A stretch of 14,142 nucleotides of DNA from JBBQHX01 sp038324385 (lineage in GTDB: Bacteria; Gemmatimonadota; Gemmatimonadetes; Gemmatimonadales; Gemmatimonadaceae): assembly GCA_038324385.1 (NCBI GenBank), contig JBBQHX010000075.1:1-14142 (forward strand), given 5' to 3'. The position numbers were made by a program, and so were the translations under genes. This document shows, one piece after another, positions 1 to 6,972 of the stretch (position 1 is its first letter; every line of letters starts with the position of its first letter). The notes beneath the pieces were generated by a model. The model saw only the letters and a list, made by a program, of their open reading frames with translations. It made no database searches and was not told where the DNA came from.

Positions 1-257
1 GTACCCGGGATCCGCGGGACCAGCGTGCTCCCGATGGCCGCGCTGGCTCATGCGCGCCGATCGGACACCGCGCCGCCGCCGGCGATTCCGGCGCCCGGCG
101 AGGCTCTCGCTTCAGCCCGCGCCCCACCCGCGCTCGGCTGACCCTTCGGCCGTCGCTCCGCGCGACGCCGCAGGATCGCGCCGCCCATCGGGCCGCGCGT
201 CCGCTCGCGCCTCTCCGGCGCGTCGCCGCTCGCACCCGAGCGCTTCCGGAACCATCC
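1..257. other. Non-coding leader region upstream of the TonB receptor
   Basis: I see no supportable gene here; open frames crossing it are arginine/proline-rich shadows of GC-rich DNA. A possible hairpin pairs CCAGCGTG (20-27) with CGCGCTGG (39-46), with one G-T wobble and an 11-nt loop; it could be the terminator of a gene to the left or part of a leader. No B12-box-like sequence, AT-rich Zur/Fur-like operator or convincing -10/-35 pair is visible, so regulation of the receptor cannot be read from this stretch. Confidence 0.4.
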
Positions 258-2630
258 ATGAACGATTTCAGGATGCGTGCGCGCATTCCGATTCTCAGTA
301 CGGTTGCCCCGACCGTCGGGACCCACGTCATACTCAGTTTGGCGTTCGCGTTCGCCGCGCCGGCGCTCACCCTTCCGCTCGACGGGTGGGCGAACGGGTG
401 GGGCACGTCCCGACTGTACGCGCAATCGGCGACCACGGGCATCGTGCGCGGGACCGTGGTCGACTCGGCCACGCAAAGCCCGATCGTCGGCGCCCGCGTA
501 CGACTGGCCGAACTCAACCGGGACGAGACCACCCATCAGGACGGCGCGTTCTCGTTTGCCGGCGTGCCGCCGGGGCGGTACACCCTGGTCGTTGCGCGGA
601 CCGGATATCGGCTCAACGGGGGCACGGCGACCGTCGTGGCGGGGAGTGCGACGCCCGCACTCCGGATCCCGCTCTCGAGCGCGCCGGCCACGCTGGAAGC
701 GGTGATCGTTACCGGGTCGCTCAGCGAGCGCTCGCGCGACGACATTCTCAGCCCCACCAGCGTCCTGACTGCGGCGACGCTCGACCGGTCGTTGGGAAGC
801 ACGCTGGCCGCGACGATCGAGTCGCAGCCCGGTGTGGCGATGACAAGTATTGGTCCGGCGACTGCGCGTCCGGTGCTGCGCGGCCTAAGCGGCGACCGGG
901 TGCTGGTGCTGGAAGACGGCATGCGCCCTGGCGATCTGTCATCCACGTCGGGAGATCACGCGATCGCCGTCGAGCCGCTGACGGCGCGCCAGATCGAGGT
1001 GGTGCGCGGGCCGATGTCACTGCTCTACGGCAGTAGCGCCCTCGGCGGTGTGGTCAACGTGGTGCGCGACGAGATCCCGGTGTCGCTCTCCGAGCATCCG
1101 CACGGCGTGCTGTCGCTGCAGGGAGCGAGCGTGAATCGGGGGGTGAGCGGCGGCGGCTACGCAACGGCAACCCTCGGCCGCATCGCCGTTCGCGCTGAAG
1201 CCAGCCTGCGCTCGGCCGATGACCTCCGCACGCCTGAGGGCACCCTCGAGAATACAGGCGTCCGCACCGACAACCTCTCGACCGGAGCGGCGTATGTGAG
1301 TGATCGGGGTCACATCGGCGCATCATATCGCTATTACGCCAACGAGTACGGGATTCCTGGCGGGTTTGTCGGCTCGCATCCTGAAGGAGTAGACATCGTC
1401 ATGCGCCGCCACATGGCGCGAGGCGAGTTCGTTCGGCGGCCCCTGTCGACGCCATTCGCCGACGTGCGCCTCACGACTGGTGTCACCGATTACGAGCATC
1501 AGGAATACGAGGCCCCGGGCATCATCGGCACCGCGTTTGCGCAGCAGCTCGTGGCGACCGACCTGATCGCCCGAAATCGGCCGGTGGGTCCGTTCAGCGG
1601 CGGGGCGGTGGGGATGCGGGCGCAGTACCGGGACGTCCAGACCGGCGGCTCACTGCGGACCCCGTCCACGCAGGATTACTCTCTCGCAGGCTTCATCGTG
1701 CAGGAACGCGAGATTGGCGCACTCCGACTGCAGGGAGGCGTGCGGTACGACTGGGCTCGGTTCGAGCCGCGCACGCAGCGGTTCGTCAACGTGGGCGGCG
1801 AGCGCCTCGCCACGGCACCGCGCACGTTCGGTGCATTCTCCGGCTCGCTTGGCGCGCTGTATGAGGTGCAGGAGGGGGTCCGCGTGGGCGCGAATGTTAG
1901 TCGAGCGTACCGGACGCCGGATTTCAACGAACTGTATTCCGACGGACCGCACCTGGCCGCGTATTCGTATGATGTCGGTAATCCTGCACTCGAAGAAGAA
2001 CGCGGCATTGGCGTCGACGTGTTCGCGCGCATCACCCGACCGTCGTGGCGCGCCGAGATCGCGACGTTTCGCAATGCCCTGCAGGGATATGTGTTTCCAC
2101 GCAACACCGGACTGATCGGCCGGGTCGGGCAGCGGCCGCAGTTCCAGTACACCGGTGAGGATGCGACGCTCACCGGAGTCGAGGGAGAAGCCCACGTCCA
2201 GCTCACCTCGCGGCTCACGCTCGAAGGTACGGCGTCCTACGTGCGCGGCACGCTCGCGAGCTCGGGCGATTCGATCCCCGCGGTGGATGGCCAGCCGGCT
2301 CGTCAGGCATCAACCAACCTGCCGCTGATGCCGGCGCCTAACGCACGGCTGATGCTTCGCTACGACGTGCCGCGGTGGTTCGTCGCGGCCGGCGGCCGGG
2401 TCGCCGCGCGCCAGGAGCGATTGGGCGACTTCGAGACCGAGACCGCGGGATACGGGCTCGTGGATCTGTCTGCCGGATTCCGCGTGCCGTTTGCCAGCAA
2501 CGTCCACACCATCACGCTCCGCGTCGACAACGCGCTGGATCAGTCGTACCGCAACCACCTGTCGCGAACGAAGCTCGTCCTGCCCGAGGCGGGGCGGAAC
2601 GTGCAACTCCTGTATCGCCTCAGCTTCTAA
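258..2630 (+). CDS. TonB-dependent outer-membrane receptor, ZnuD-like, with N-terminal carboxypeptidase-regulatory domain
   Basis: A 790-residue outer-membrane active transporter energised by TonB-ExbBD. A long signal sequence is followed near residue 56 (LYAQSATTG) by a beta-sandwich of the carboxypeptidase-regulatory type (about 61-140, GTVVDSAT...GAFSFAGVPPGRYTL). A TonB-box-like stretch (EAVIVTGS, about 147-154) comes next, then the plug (about 157-275) and a beta-barrel ending in a terminal aromatic residue (LLYRLSF), as expected for BAM insertion. The plug motifs RGLSGDRVLVLEDG, DHAIAVEPL and RGPMSLLYGSSALGGVVNVV resemble the ZnuD-like metal receptor subfamily, and the C-terminal PEAGRNVQL fits too. 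However, I see no His-rich extracellular loop, so zinc as substrate is only a guess. The start at 258 gives a plausible signal peptide but has no clear Shine-Dalgarno; Met6 is an alternative. Two small lipoproteins follow on the same strand and may be its surface partners. Confidence 0.9.
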   Translation: MNDFRMRARIPILSTVAPTVGTHVILSLAFAFAAPALTLPLDGWANGWGTSRLYAQSATTGIVRGTVVDSATQSPIVGARVRLAELNRDETTHQDGAFSFAGVPPGRYTLVVARTGYRLNGGTATVVAGSATPALRIPLSSAPATLEAVIVTGSLSERSRDDILSPTSVLTAATLDRSLGSTLAATIESQPGVAMTSIGPATARPVLRGLSGDRVLVLEDGMRPGDLSSTSGDHAIAVEPLTARQIEVVRGPMSLLYGSSALGGVVNVVRDEIPVSLSEHPHGVLSLQGASVNRGVSGGGYATATLGRIAVRAEASLRSADDLRTPEGTLENTGVRTDNLSTGAAYVSDRGHIGASYRYYANEYGIPGGFVGSHPEGVDIVMRRHMARGEFVRRPLSTPFADVRLTTGVTDYEHQEYEAPGIIGTAFAQQLVATDLIARNRPVGPFSGGAVGMRAQYRDVQTGGSLRTPSTQDYSLAGFIVQEREIGALRLQGGVRYDWARFEPRTQRFVNVGGERLATAPRTFGAFSGSLGALYEVQEGVRVGANVSRAYRTPDFNELYSDGPHLAAYSYDVGNPALEEERGIGVDVFARITRPSWRAEIATFRNALQGYVFPRNTGLIGRVGQRPQFQYTGEDATLTGVEGEAHVQLTSRLTLEGTASYVRGTLASSGDSIPAVDGQPARQASTNLPLMPAPNARLMLRYDVPRWFVAAGGRVAARQERLGDFETETAGYGLVDLSAGFRVPFASNVHTITLRVDNALDQSYRNHLSRTKLVLPEAGRNVQLLYRLSF

Positions 2631-2722
2631 TGGTCGTCGTCAGGCGCCGCCTGGCGGTCATCGCGTTCTCCGTCCGTATGGACCACCCCGCACCACGCGC
2701 TGGTGCAAACGTTTTACTCCAC

Positions 2723-2728
2723 AGAGGG
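2723..2728 (+). promoter_or_regulatory. Shine-Dalgarno for the first lipoprotein
   Basis: AGAGGG lies 5 nt before the ATG at 2734. It supports this start over in-frame upstream starts that would run back through the 3' end of the receptor gene. The 103-nt gap (2631-2733) otherwise holds only a weak 5-bp hairpin (2641-2653) and a small AT-richer patch around 2705-2718. Confidence 0.5.
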
Positions 2729-2733
2729 CTATC

Positions 2734-3210
2734 ATGCTGTCAACCACGACCCGCCGTACATTCCGCGCACTCGCGCTGATTCCCGCCGCCATGTTCGTAG
2801 CGGCCTGCGGCGATGACGATCCGGTCGCACCCGACGATCCCGCCGACGCTGTCGAGGCCGTCAGCCTCACCGTGACCCCGCCGGGCCGTACGCCGCTGAC
2901 GTATGTCTTCGATCAGAACGACAACCCGACGATCGTGCTGGGGGTCGGTGCGAACACCGTGACCAGCCGGTTCGTCGATGCCAATGGGGCGACAGTGCCG
3001 CTGGGCGCCAACTTCCGCCTCGATTTTGAGTCGCTCACGAACGGCATCACCTTCGCCCGCTCCGCAACCGACGCGTACGCCGGGACGATTACGGTGCCGG
3101 CCGGGGTGACCACGGCGACAGGCGTCGCGGTGCTCTGGCACATTCCGTCGAACCATGACGACCTCGAGGTCCCGTTCAGGATCTCGGTGCCGGCGCCCAC
3201 CACCCCGTGA
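2734..3210 (+). CDS. Small secreted lipoprotein, partner candidate of the TonB receptor
   Basis: A 158-residue predicted lipoprotein of unknown function. The N-terminus has a charged TRRTFR stretch, a hydrophobic core and a lipobox VAAC with the lipidated Cys at residue 25. An acidic linker follows (GDDDPVAPDDPADAVEAV), then a beta-rich, probably Ig-like/sandwich domain of about 115 residues beginning SLTVTPPG. The start at 2734 is chosen because it places the signal sequence correctly and has AGAGGG 5 nt upstream; the open frame extends further 5' but only as a shadow of the receptor. It sits 103 nt downstream of the TonB receptor, probably in the same operon. Its mature domain aligns along its length with the next lipoprotein (shared VTPP near the start, N-G/D-GITF in the middle, TVP, and an L-E/V-x-x-V end), so the two look like old tandem duplicates. 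A role in delivering ligand to the receptor is inferred from position only. Confidence 0.8.
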   Translation: MLSTTTRRTFRALALIPAAMFVAACGDDDPVAPDDPADAVEAVSLTVTPPGRTPLTYVFDQNDNPTIVLGVGANTVTSRFVDANGATVPLGANFRLDFESLTNGITFARSATDAYAGTITVPAGVTTATGVAVLWHIPSNHDDLEVPFRISVPAPTTP

Positions 3211-3223
3211 GGGAGCGGTGTTC

Positions 3224-3273
3224 CGCGGACGGATGCTCATCGGGCCGCCGGCCGGGTGGTGCATCCGTCTGCG
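3224..3273 (+). terminator. Strong hairpin after the first lipoprotein (terminator or attenuator)
   Basis: The left arm 3224-3236 (CGCGGACGGATGC) pairs with the right arm 3261-3273 (GCATCCGTCTGCG) over 13 bp with a single G-U wobble. The 24-nt loop contains a smaller GGCC/GGCC hairpin. It starts 14 nt after the lipoprotein stop codon. No T-tract follows, so it may be a factor-dependent terminator, an attenuator or a 3'-end stabiliser that lowers expression of the second lipoprotein relative to the first. Confidence 0.5.
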
Positions 3274-3321
3274 TCGTTGGTCCATCGCCGATGCCTCCAT
3301 CTCTCGTCAACCGCGTAATTG

Positions 3322-3327
3322 TATGAT
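3322..3327 (+). promoter_or_regulatory. Possible -10 element upstream of the second lipoprotein
   Basis: TATGAT sits in a short AT-rich island (3316-3328) that stands out in the surrounding GC-rich DNA, about 90 nt upstream of the chosen ATG at 3417. No -35 hexamer at normal spacing was recognised, so this is a weak call. If real, the second lipoprotein could be expressed independently of the receptor mRNA ended by the hairpin at 3224-3273. Confidence 0.25.
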
Positions 3328-3416
3328 CCATGCACGCCGTCACTCCGTCGCCGGCTCGCCAGCCGCTCTCGCGGGACATCCTGCGCGCCCGAGCGCGCCC
3401 GTGTCCGCGCGCGCCC

Positions 3417-3878
3417 ATGGCTGAGCGCGCACAGACGTCCACGCGTGGGCGCACCGCGATCGCATTCGCGCTGGTCGCCACGGTCGCACTGACGGCGTGC
3501 GACGAGATCGGCGGAATCGACGACGGACTCGACGTCCAGTCGGCCGCGCTTGAAGTCACACCGCCGGCCGCGGCGACCCGGAGCTATTCGGTCACGGCCG
3601 CCGGTGGGGCCAGTCCGAGTCCGGTGCGGCTGCGGATCGGCGTCAACCAGCTCACCGCCACCTGGCTCGATGGCGGCCGCGCCGAGACCGGCGCGGGGCA
3701 GTTGACCCTCATCGTCTCGAGCCTGGGCGATGGTATCACCTTCCGCTCGCTCGGTGGGAATCGCGCGACGCTGACCGTTCCGACGACGGCCACCGCGTCG
3801 TTCGCCGAACTCCGGGCCGTGCGGGTCGATGGGTCGGCGACGTTCGCCGCCGACCTCGAACTGGTCGTCGATCGCTAG
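3417..3878 (+). CDS. Second small lipoprotein, paralogue of the preceding one
   Basis: A 153-residue predicted lipoprotein of unknown function. It has a short basic N-region (RGR), a hydrophobic segment AIAFALVATVA and a lipobox LTAC with Cys28. Residue +2 after the Cys is Asp, the Lol-avoidance (inner-membrane retention) signal in E. coli; whether that rule applies here is unknown. The mature part aligns with the upstream lipoprotein: VTPP, then a variable stretch, I/V-G-x-N-x-x-T, SLGDGITF versus SLTNGITF, LTVP versus ITVP, and a similar last strand. The start at 3417 was preferred to 3330 because the longer form would put 56 residues before the lipidated Cys; neither start has a clear Shine-Dalgarno. 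It ends 21 nt before the convergent nfo gene. Different membrane sorting from its sister is possible but inferred. Confidence 0.75.
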   Translation: MAERAQTSTRGRTAIAFALVATVALTACDEIGGIDDGLDVQSAALEVTPPAAATRSYSVTAAGGASPSPVRLRIGVNQLTATWLDGGRAETGAGQLTLIVSSLGDGITFRSLGGNRATLTVPTTATASFAELRAVRVDGSATFAADLELVVDR

Positions 3879-3881
3879 GCG

Positions 3882-3920
3882 GTCGCGGCCGGCGCGTCGT
3901 CAGGCGGCGCCGGCCGCGGC
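3882..3920. terminator. Bidirectional terminator-like hairpin between convergent genes
   Basis: CGCGGCCGGCGC (3884-3895) is perfectly complementary to GCGCCGGCCGCG (3907-3918), giving 12 bp, extended by a T-G wobble and a G-C pair to 3882/3920. The 11-nt loop holds the nfo stop codon (3900-3902), and the right arm encodes the last Ala/Gly residues of Nfo. Its position between two genes converging within 21 nt fits a shared terminator. No T-tract is present on either side. Confidence 0.5.
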
Positions 3921-4760
3921 GTAACCGCGCAGGAGATCGAGCATCCGGCGGTCGGTCGCGACAGGATCGTCCAACTTTGGTGTTTCCAGCACCTTGGGCA
4001 CCGTTGCAAACCGCTCATCGGTCATGATGCGCTGAAAGGCGCTCTCGCCGATCGCACCCTCGCCGATGAGCTCGTGCCGATCCTTGCGCGATCCGAACGG
4101 GACCTTGGAATCGTTCAGGTGGAGCATGCCCAGACGATCGAAGCCGATCACGTCGGCGAAGCGGGCAAACACGCCATCGAAGTCGTCCACGAGGTCGTAA
4201 CCGGCCGCGAAAACGTGGGCCGTATCGAGGCAGACACCGATCCGGTCGCGCAGCGGGGCGGGGACGGCGGCGATGATTGCCGCCAATTCCGCGAACGTCG
4301 CGCCCAGCACCGTGCCGGCGCCGGCGGTGGTCTCGAGCAGGAGCCGGGTCGGCCCCGGCTGCGCCTCAAGCGCCTCGGTGATGCTCTCGGCGTTCCGCGC
4401 GAGGCCCGCCTCACGCTCATCCATGAAGTTGCCCGGATGCGACACCAGCATCCCGACGCCGAGCGCGTCGCACCGTCTGAGCTCCGCCCGGAACGACTCG
4501 ATCGAGCGGGCCCGCAGCGTGTCGTCAGGCGATGCGAGATTGATCAGATAGCTGTCGTGCGCGCACATCGCCCGCAGCGCCGTCCCCGCCAGTGCCCCGC
4601 GGAACGCCGAGCACTCGCCGTCCTCGCACTCGCGCTCGGCCCAACGGTTCGCCTGTTTTGTGAAGATCTGCATCGCCGTCGCGTCGATCGCCGCCGCACG
4701 CGGCGGGGCGAGCGCGGTACCGCCGGCGATCGAGATGTGGGCGCCAAGGGGAGCAGTCAT
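3900..4760 (-). CDS. nfo: Endonuclease IV, AP endonuclease
   Basis: A 286-residue Nfo-family enzyme that cleaves 5' to abasic sites in base-excision repair, using a three-zinc cluster in a TIM barrel. All nine metal ligands known from E. coli Nfo can be matched: H68 (AHDSYLIN), H108 (SHPGNF), E143 (LLLETTAG), D179 and H182 (CLDTAHVFAAGYD), H214 (LHLND), D227 and H229 (KDRHELIGEG) and E259 (VLETPK). The length equals the usual family size of about 280-285. The start at 4760 gives the canonical N-terminus (LGAHIS-AGG); the frame stays open 32 codons further but that extension is not Nfo-like and overlaps envC. The gene lies 68 nt downstream of envC, with a promoter candidate in the gap, so it is probably transcribed on its own as well. 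There is no clear Shine-Dalgarno. Confidence 0.97.
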   Translation of the reverse strand: MTAPLGAHISIAGGTALAPPRAAAIDATAMQIFTKQANRWAERECEDGECSAFRGALAGTALRAMCAHDSYLINLASPDDTLRARSIESFRAELRRCDALGVGMLVSHPGNFMDEREAGLARNAESITEALEAQPGPTRLLLETTAGAGTVLGATFAELAAIIAAVPAPLRDRIGVCLDTAHVFAAGYDLVDDFDGVFARFADVIGFDRLGMLHLNDSKVPFGSRKDRHELIGEGAIGESAFQRIMTDERFATVPKVLETPKLDDPVATDRRMLDLLRGYAAAGAA

Positions 4761-4799
4761 CGAATGTCCGGCGGGGGCGGGAGGGGCGGTCCCGGCGAA

Positions 4800-4828
4800 G
4801 AATAATCTGTTCGGGCTCGCCCTGTCGG
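4800..4828 (-). promoter_or_regulatory. Candidate sigma-70-type promoter of nfo
   Basis: On the minus strand CCGACA (4823-4828; 4/6 to TTGACA) is followed after 17 nt by TATTCT (4800-4805; 4/6 to TATAAT). It lies inside the only AT-rich island of the envC-nfo gap. It would give a leader of roughly 30 nt before the nfo ATG at 4760. This is a consensus match by eye only. Confidence 0.35.
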
Positions 4829-6115
4829 TCACTCCCGTCCGCGGCCCCGCAGCCACTCGAGCGGGTCCACGGCCTGCCCGCGATCGCGCCGGATCTCGAG
4901 ATGCAGATGCGGCCCCAACTCCGGATCGGCGATGCCCACCGTGCCGATCGTCTGCCCCTTGGTCACCTTGTCGCCCTTCTTCACCGAGGCGTTGCCGAGC
5001 GAGCCGTAGACCGAGTAGTCGCCGCCGCCGTGCTGCACGATGACCGTCAGCCCGTACGTGCCGAGTCGGTCGGCGAGCGCGACCTCACCCGCGCTGAGCG
5101 CCTTGACCGGCGTGCCGATCGCGGTGCCAATGCCCACGCCATTCCATCGGGTCGCCGTGTTGTTGGGGCTCACGACGCGGCCGAAGCGATAGATGATGTC
5201 GCCTTCGACCGGCCAGTCGAGACGGCCGATGTCGCTCGTGCGGAGCGTGCTGGTGGCGCTCGCTACGCTCGGGGTGGCTCCGCCGGCACGGGCACGCGCT
5301 TCGGCCGCGCGCCGCTCGGCGTCGAGCGTCGCGATCAGCGAGGTCACACGTTGCTCGTCGCGCGCGATGGCGCGGAGCCGGTCCGTGGTCTGCTGCGCCG
5401 AACGGCGCGCGGTCACGAGGCTCCGCTGCCGTTCGCCTTCCAGCTCGCGGAGTCGCTCTTCCTCGCGTGCTTTCTCCTCTCGATTCAACACGAGCTCGTC
5501 CTGCAGCCTGACGAGTTGCCCCCGCTGCATCGCGACCTCGTCGCGCAGCCGTTCGACCCGCGCGACGAGTGACCGATCGTGGCGCGCCAGCTCGTGCAGG
5601 TACTTGTAGCGGGCGAGGAGTTCGCCGAAGCTCTGCGCGGCCAGCATCGCTTCCACCGAGAACAGGGGCCCGCGCTTGTAGATGCCGCGGACGTGTTGCT
5701 GCATCGTCGTCCGGCGCTGCTCCAATTCGAGCTGCGCGCGGGTGACCCGCGCCGTCGCCGAATCGATCTCGGCGGTGATCGACTCGAGCTGCTCGTCGAG
5801 CGTGCGGACGAGGGTGGCCGTGGTCGCTGCCTGACGATCGAGGTTCGCGACCTCGGACGTGAGCGAGCGGACCGACCGCTGCAGGTCGCGCTGCCGTCGT
5901 TCGAGATCCGCGCGCTCCTTGCGGATGCGATCCAGCTCGGTCTGGCGCTGGCGCAGCCGTGGATCGGTCTGCTGCGCCCCGAGCGGAGCGGCTTCGAGCG
6001 CCAGCATCGCTCCAGTTGCACCCGCAACGATGGCCACGGGACCGAGGCAGGCCAGCCGCGCGCCCATGAGCACGCGCTTGACGAGCGCGCTCCGACGCCG
6101 GCTCGCGGTCCGCAT
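4829..6115 (-). CDS. envC: EnvC-like murein hydrolase activator (coiled coil + degenerate LytM/M23 domain)
   Basis: A 428-residue periplasmic divisome factor. In E. coli, EnvC bound to FtsEX activates the amidases AmiA/B that split septal peptidoglycan. There is an N-terminal hydrophobic signal segment (about 18-47, ending LGAQQ) and a long Arg/Glu/Leu-rich coiled coil (about 50-285). A C-terminal LytM/M23 domain (about 305-425) ends in HLHLEIRRDRGQAVDPLEWL, very like the E. coli EnvC tail. The active-enzyme H-x-G-x-D motif reads W324-N-G-V-G328, so two metal ligands are missing; the conserved loop His is Ser372 (YGSL), and only the late H403-x-H405 remains. Loss of catalysis and an activator role follow from this. 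Its ATG shares one base with the ftsX stop (TGATG), and GGGAAG lies just upstream. The partner amidase is not in the window. Confidence 0.9.
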   Translation of the reverse strand: MRTASRRRSALVKRVLMGARLACLGPVAIVAGATGAMLALEAAPLGAQQTDPRLRQRQTELDRIRKERADLERRQRDLQRSVRSLTSEVANLDRQAATTATLVRTLDEQLESITAEIDSATARVTRAQLELEQRRTTMQQHVRGIYKRGPLFSVEAMLAAQSFGELLARYKYLHELARHDRSLVARVERLRDEVAMQRGQLVRLQDELVLNREEKAREEERLRELEGERQRSLVTARRSAQQTTDRLRAIARDEQRVTSLIATLDAERRAAEARARAGGATPSVASATSTLRTSDIGRLDWPVEGDIIYRFGRVVSPNNTATRWNGVGIGTAIGTPVKALSAGEVALADRLGTYGLTVIVQHGGGDYSVYGSLGNASVKKGDKVTKGQTIGTVGIADPELGPHLHLEIRRDRGQAVDPLEWLRGRGRE

Positions 6116-6972
6116 CAGACTTCCCGGAGGTGACGGCCGACCGACACCAGGCTGCCGAGGAAGCCGATCGCCGCGCCGCCGAGCACCCCGGCGAGCGCGA
6201 GCCGCCAGTCGAAGAAGACCGTGCGGATCACATACTCGTTGACGGCCAGATGCGTCGCCCAGGTCACGGCGAGGGCGAGCAGTCCGCCCGCCACGCCCTT
6301 GGTGAACCCCTCGAGCAGAAACGGCCGGCGGATGAACCAGTCCGTCGCGCCGACGAGCCGCATGATGCCGATCTCGCGCTGGCGCGCCAACACCGTCATA
6401 CGAATCGTTGCGCCGATGATGATCACCGCGATCGCCGCCGACACCGCGCCGAGGATGAGGCCGATGATCGTGGCGAGATTGCGGATGTCATAGAGCTTCT
6501 GCACCCAGTCCTCACCGAAACGCACTTCCTCGACCCCTTCCTCGACCTCCAGCCCGGTGGCGATTCGGCGCACCGTCTGCGGATCGCGGGCGCCCTCGCG
6601 CAGATGCACCTCGATCGACGTCGGGAGGAAGTTCGCTTCGAAGACGTCTTCGAACTCCCCCAACTCCTCACGCGCGCGCTCCAGCGCCGCCTCACGCGAG
6701 ACGTAGTCGACCCGCGCCACCTCGGGAATCGTCTTGACGCGGTCCATCAATTCGACGGCGCCATTGCTCGACATGGCGTCGTCGAGAAAGACGCGGATCT
6801 CCACGCGTTCCTCGAGCTGGCGCAGCGCGTCGCGGATATTGACCGCGACGAGTCCGAAGACACCGAACGCGAACAACGAAAAGGCGATCGTCGCCACGCT
6901 GAGCATGCTGAGCAGTCGGGAGCGGCCGGCCGGGCGTCGGGGGGCTCGCGCGTCGTCGGGAGGCGGGGGCAT
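6115..6972 (-). CDS. ftsX: Cell division protein FtsX (ABC-transporter-like membrane subunit)
   Basis: A 285-residue inner-membrane protein that pairs with FtsE and transmits ATP-driven conformational change to a periplasmic hydrolase activator. A Pro/Arg-rich cytoplasmic N-tail is followed by TM1 (about 22-45) and a periplasmic loop (about 46-160, with VEIRVFLDD, TIPEVARVDYVSREAAL and LPTSIEVHL, typical of FtsX). Then come TM2 (about 165-190), the cytoplasmic coupling region RQREIGIMRLVGATDWFIRRPF, TM3 (about 220-244) and TM4 (about 257-279). Length and four-helix topology are normal for the family. The start has GGAGG 7 nt upstream inside the ftsE 3' end and overlaps the ftsE stop by one base (TGATG). 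It is itself followed by envC with the same overlap, so the three subunits are made from one message. Confidence 0.96.
   Translation of the reverse strand: MPPPPDDARAPRRPAGRSRLLSMLSVATIAFSLFAFGVFGLVAVNIRDALRQLEERVEIRVFLDDAMSSNGAVELMDRVKTIPEVARVDYVSREAALERAREELGEFEDVFEANFLPTSIEVHLREGARDPQTVRRIATGLEVEEGVEEVRFGEDWVQKLYDIRNLATIIGLILGAVSAAIAVIIIGATIRMTVLARQREIGIMRLVGATDWFIRRPFLLEGFTKGVAGGLLALAVTWATHLAVNEYVIRTVFFDWRLALAGVLGGAAIGFLGSLVSVGRHLREV

Noticed and set aside
1..14. GTACCCGGGATCC at the left edge looks like a KpnI-SmaI-BamHI cloning polylinker.
   Set aside because: It has one G fewer than the common pUC-type polylinker and runs straight into native GC-rich sequence; chance is sufficient in such DNA, though vector contamination at a contig end cannot be wholly excluded.
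1..257. A cobalamin or other riboswitch, or a Zur/Fur box, controlling the TonB receptor.
   Set aside because: No B12-box-like core and no AT-rich operator palindrome could be found; only an 8-bp hairpin near 20-46.
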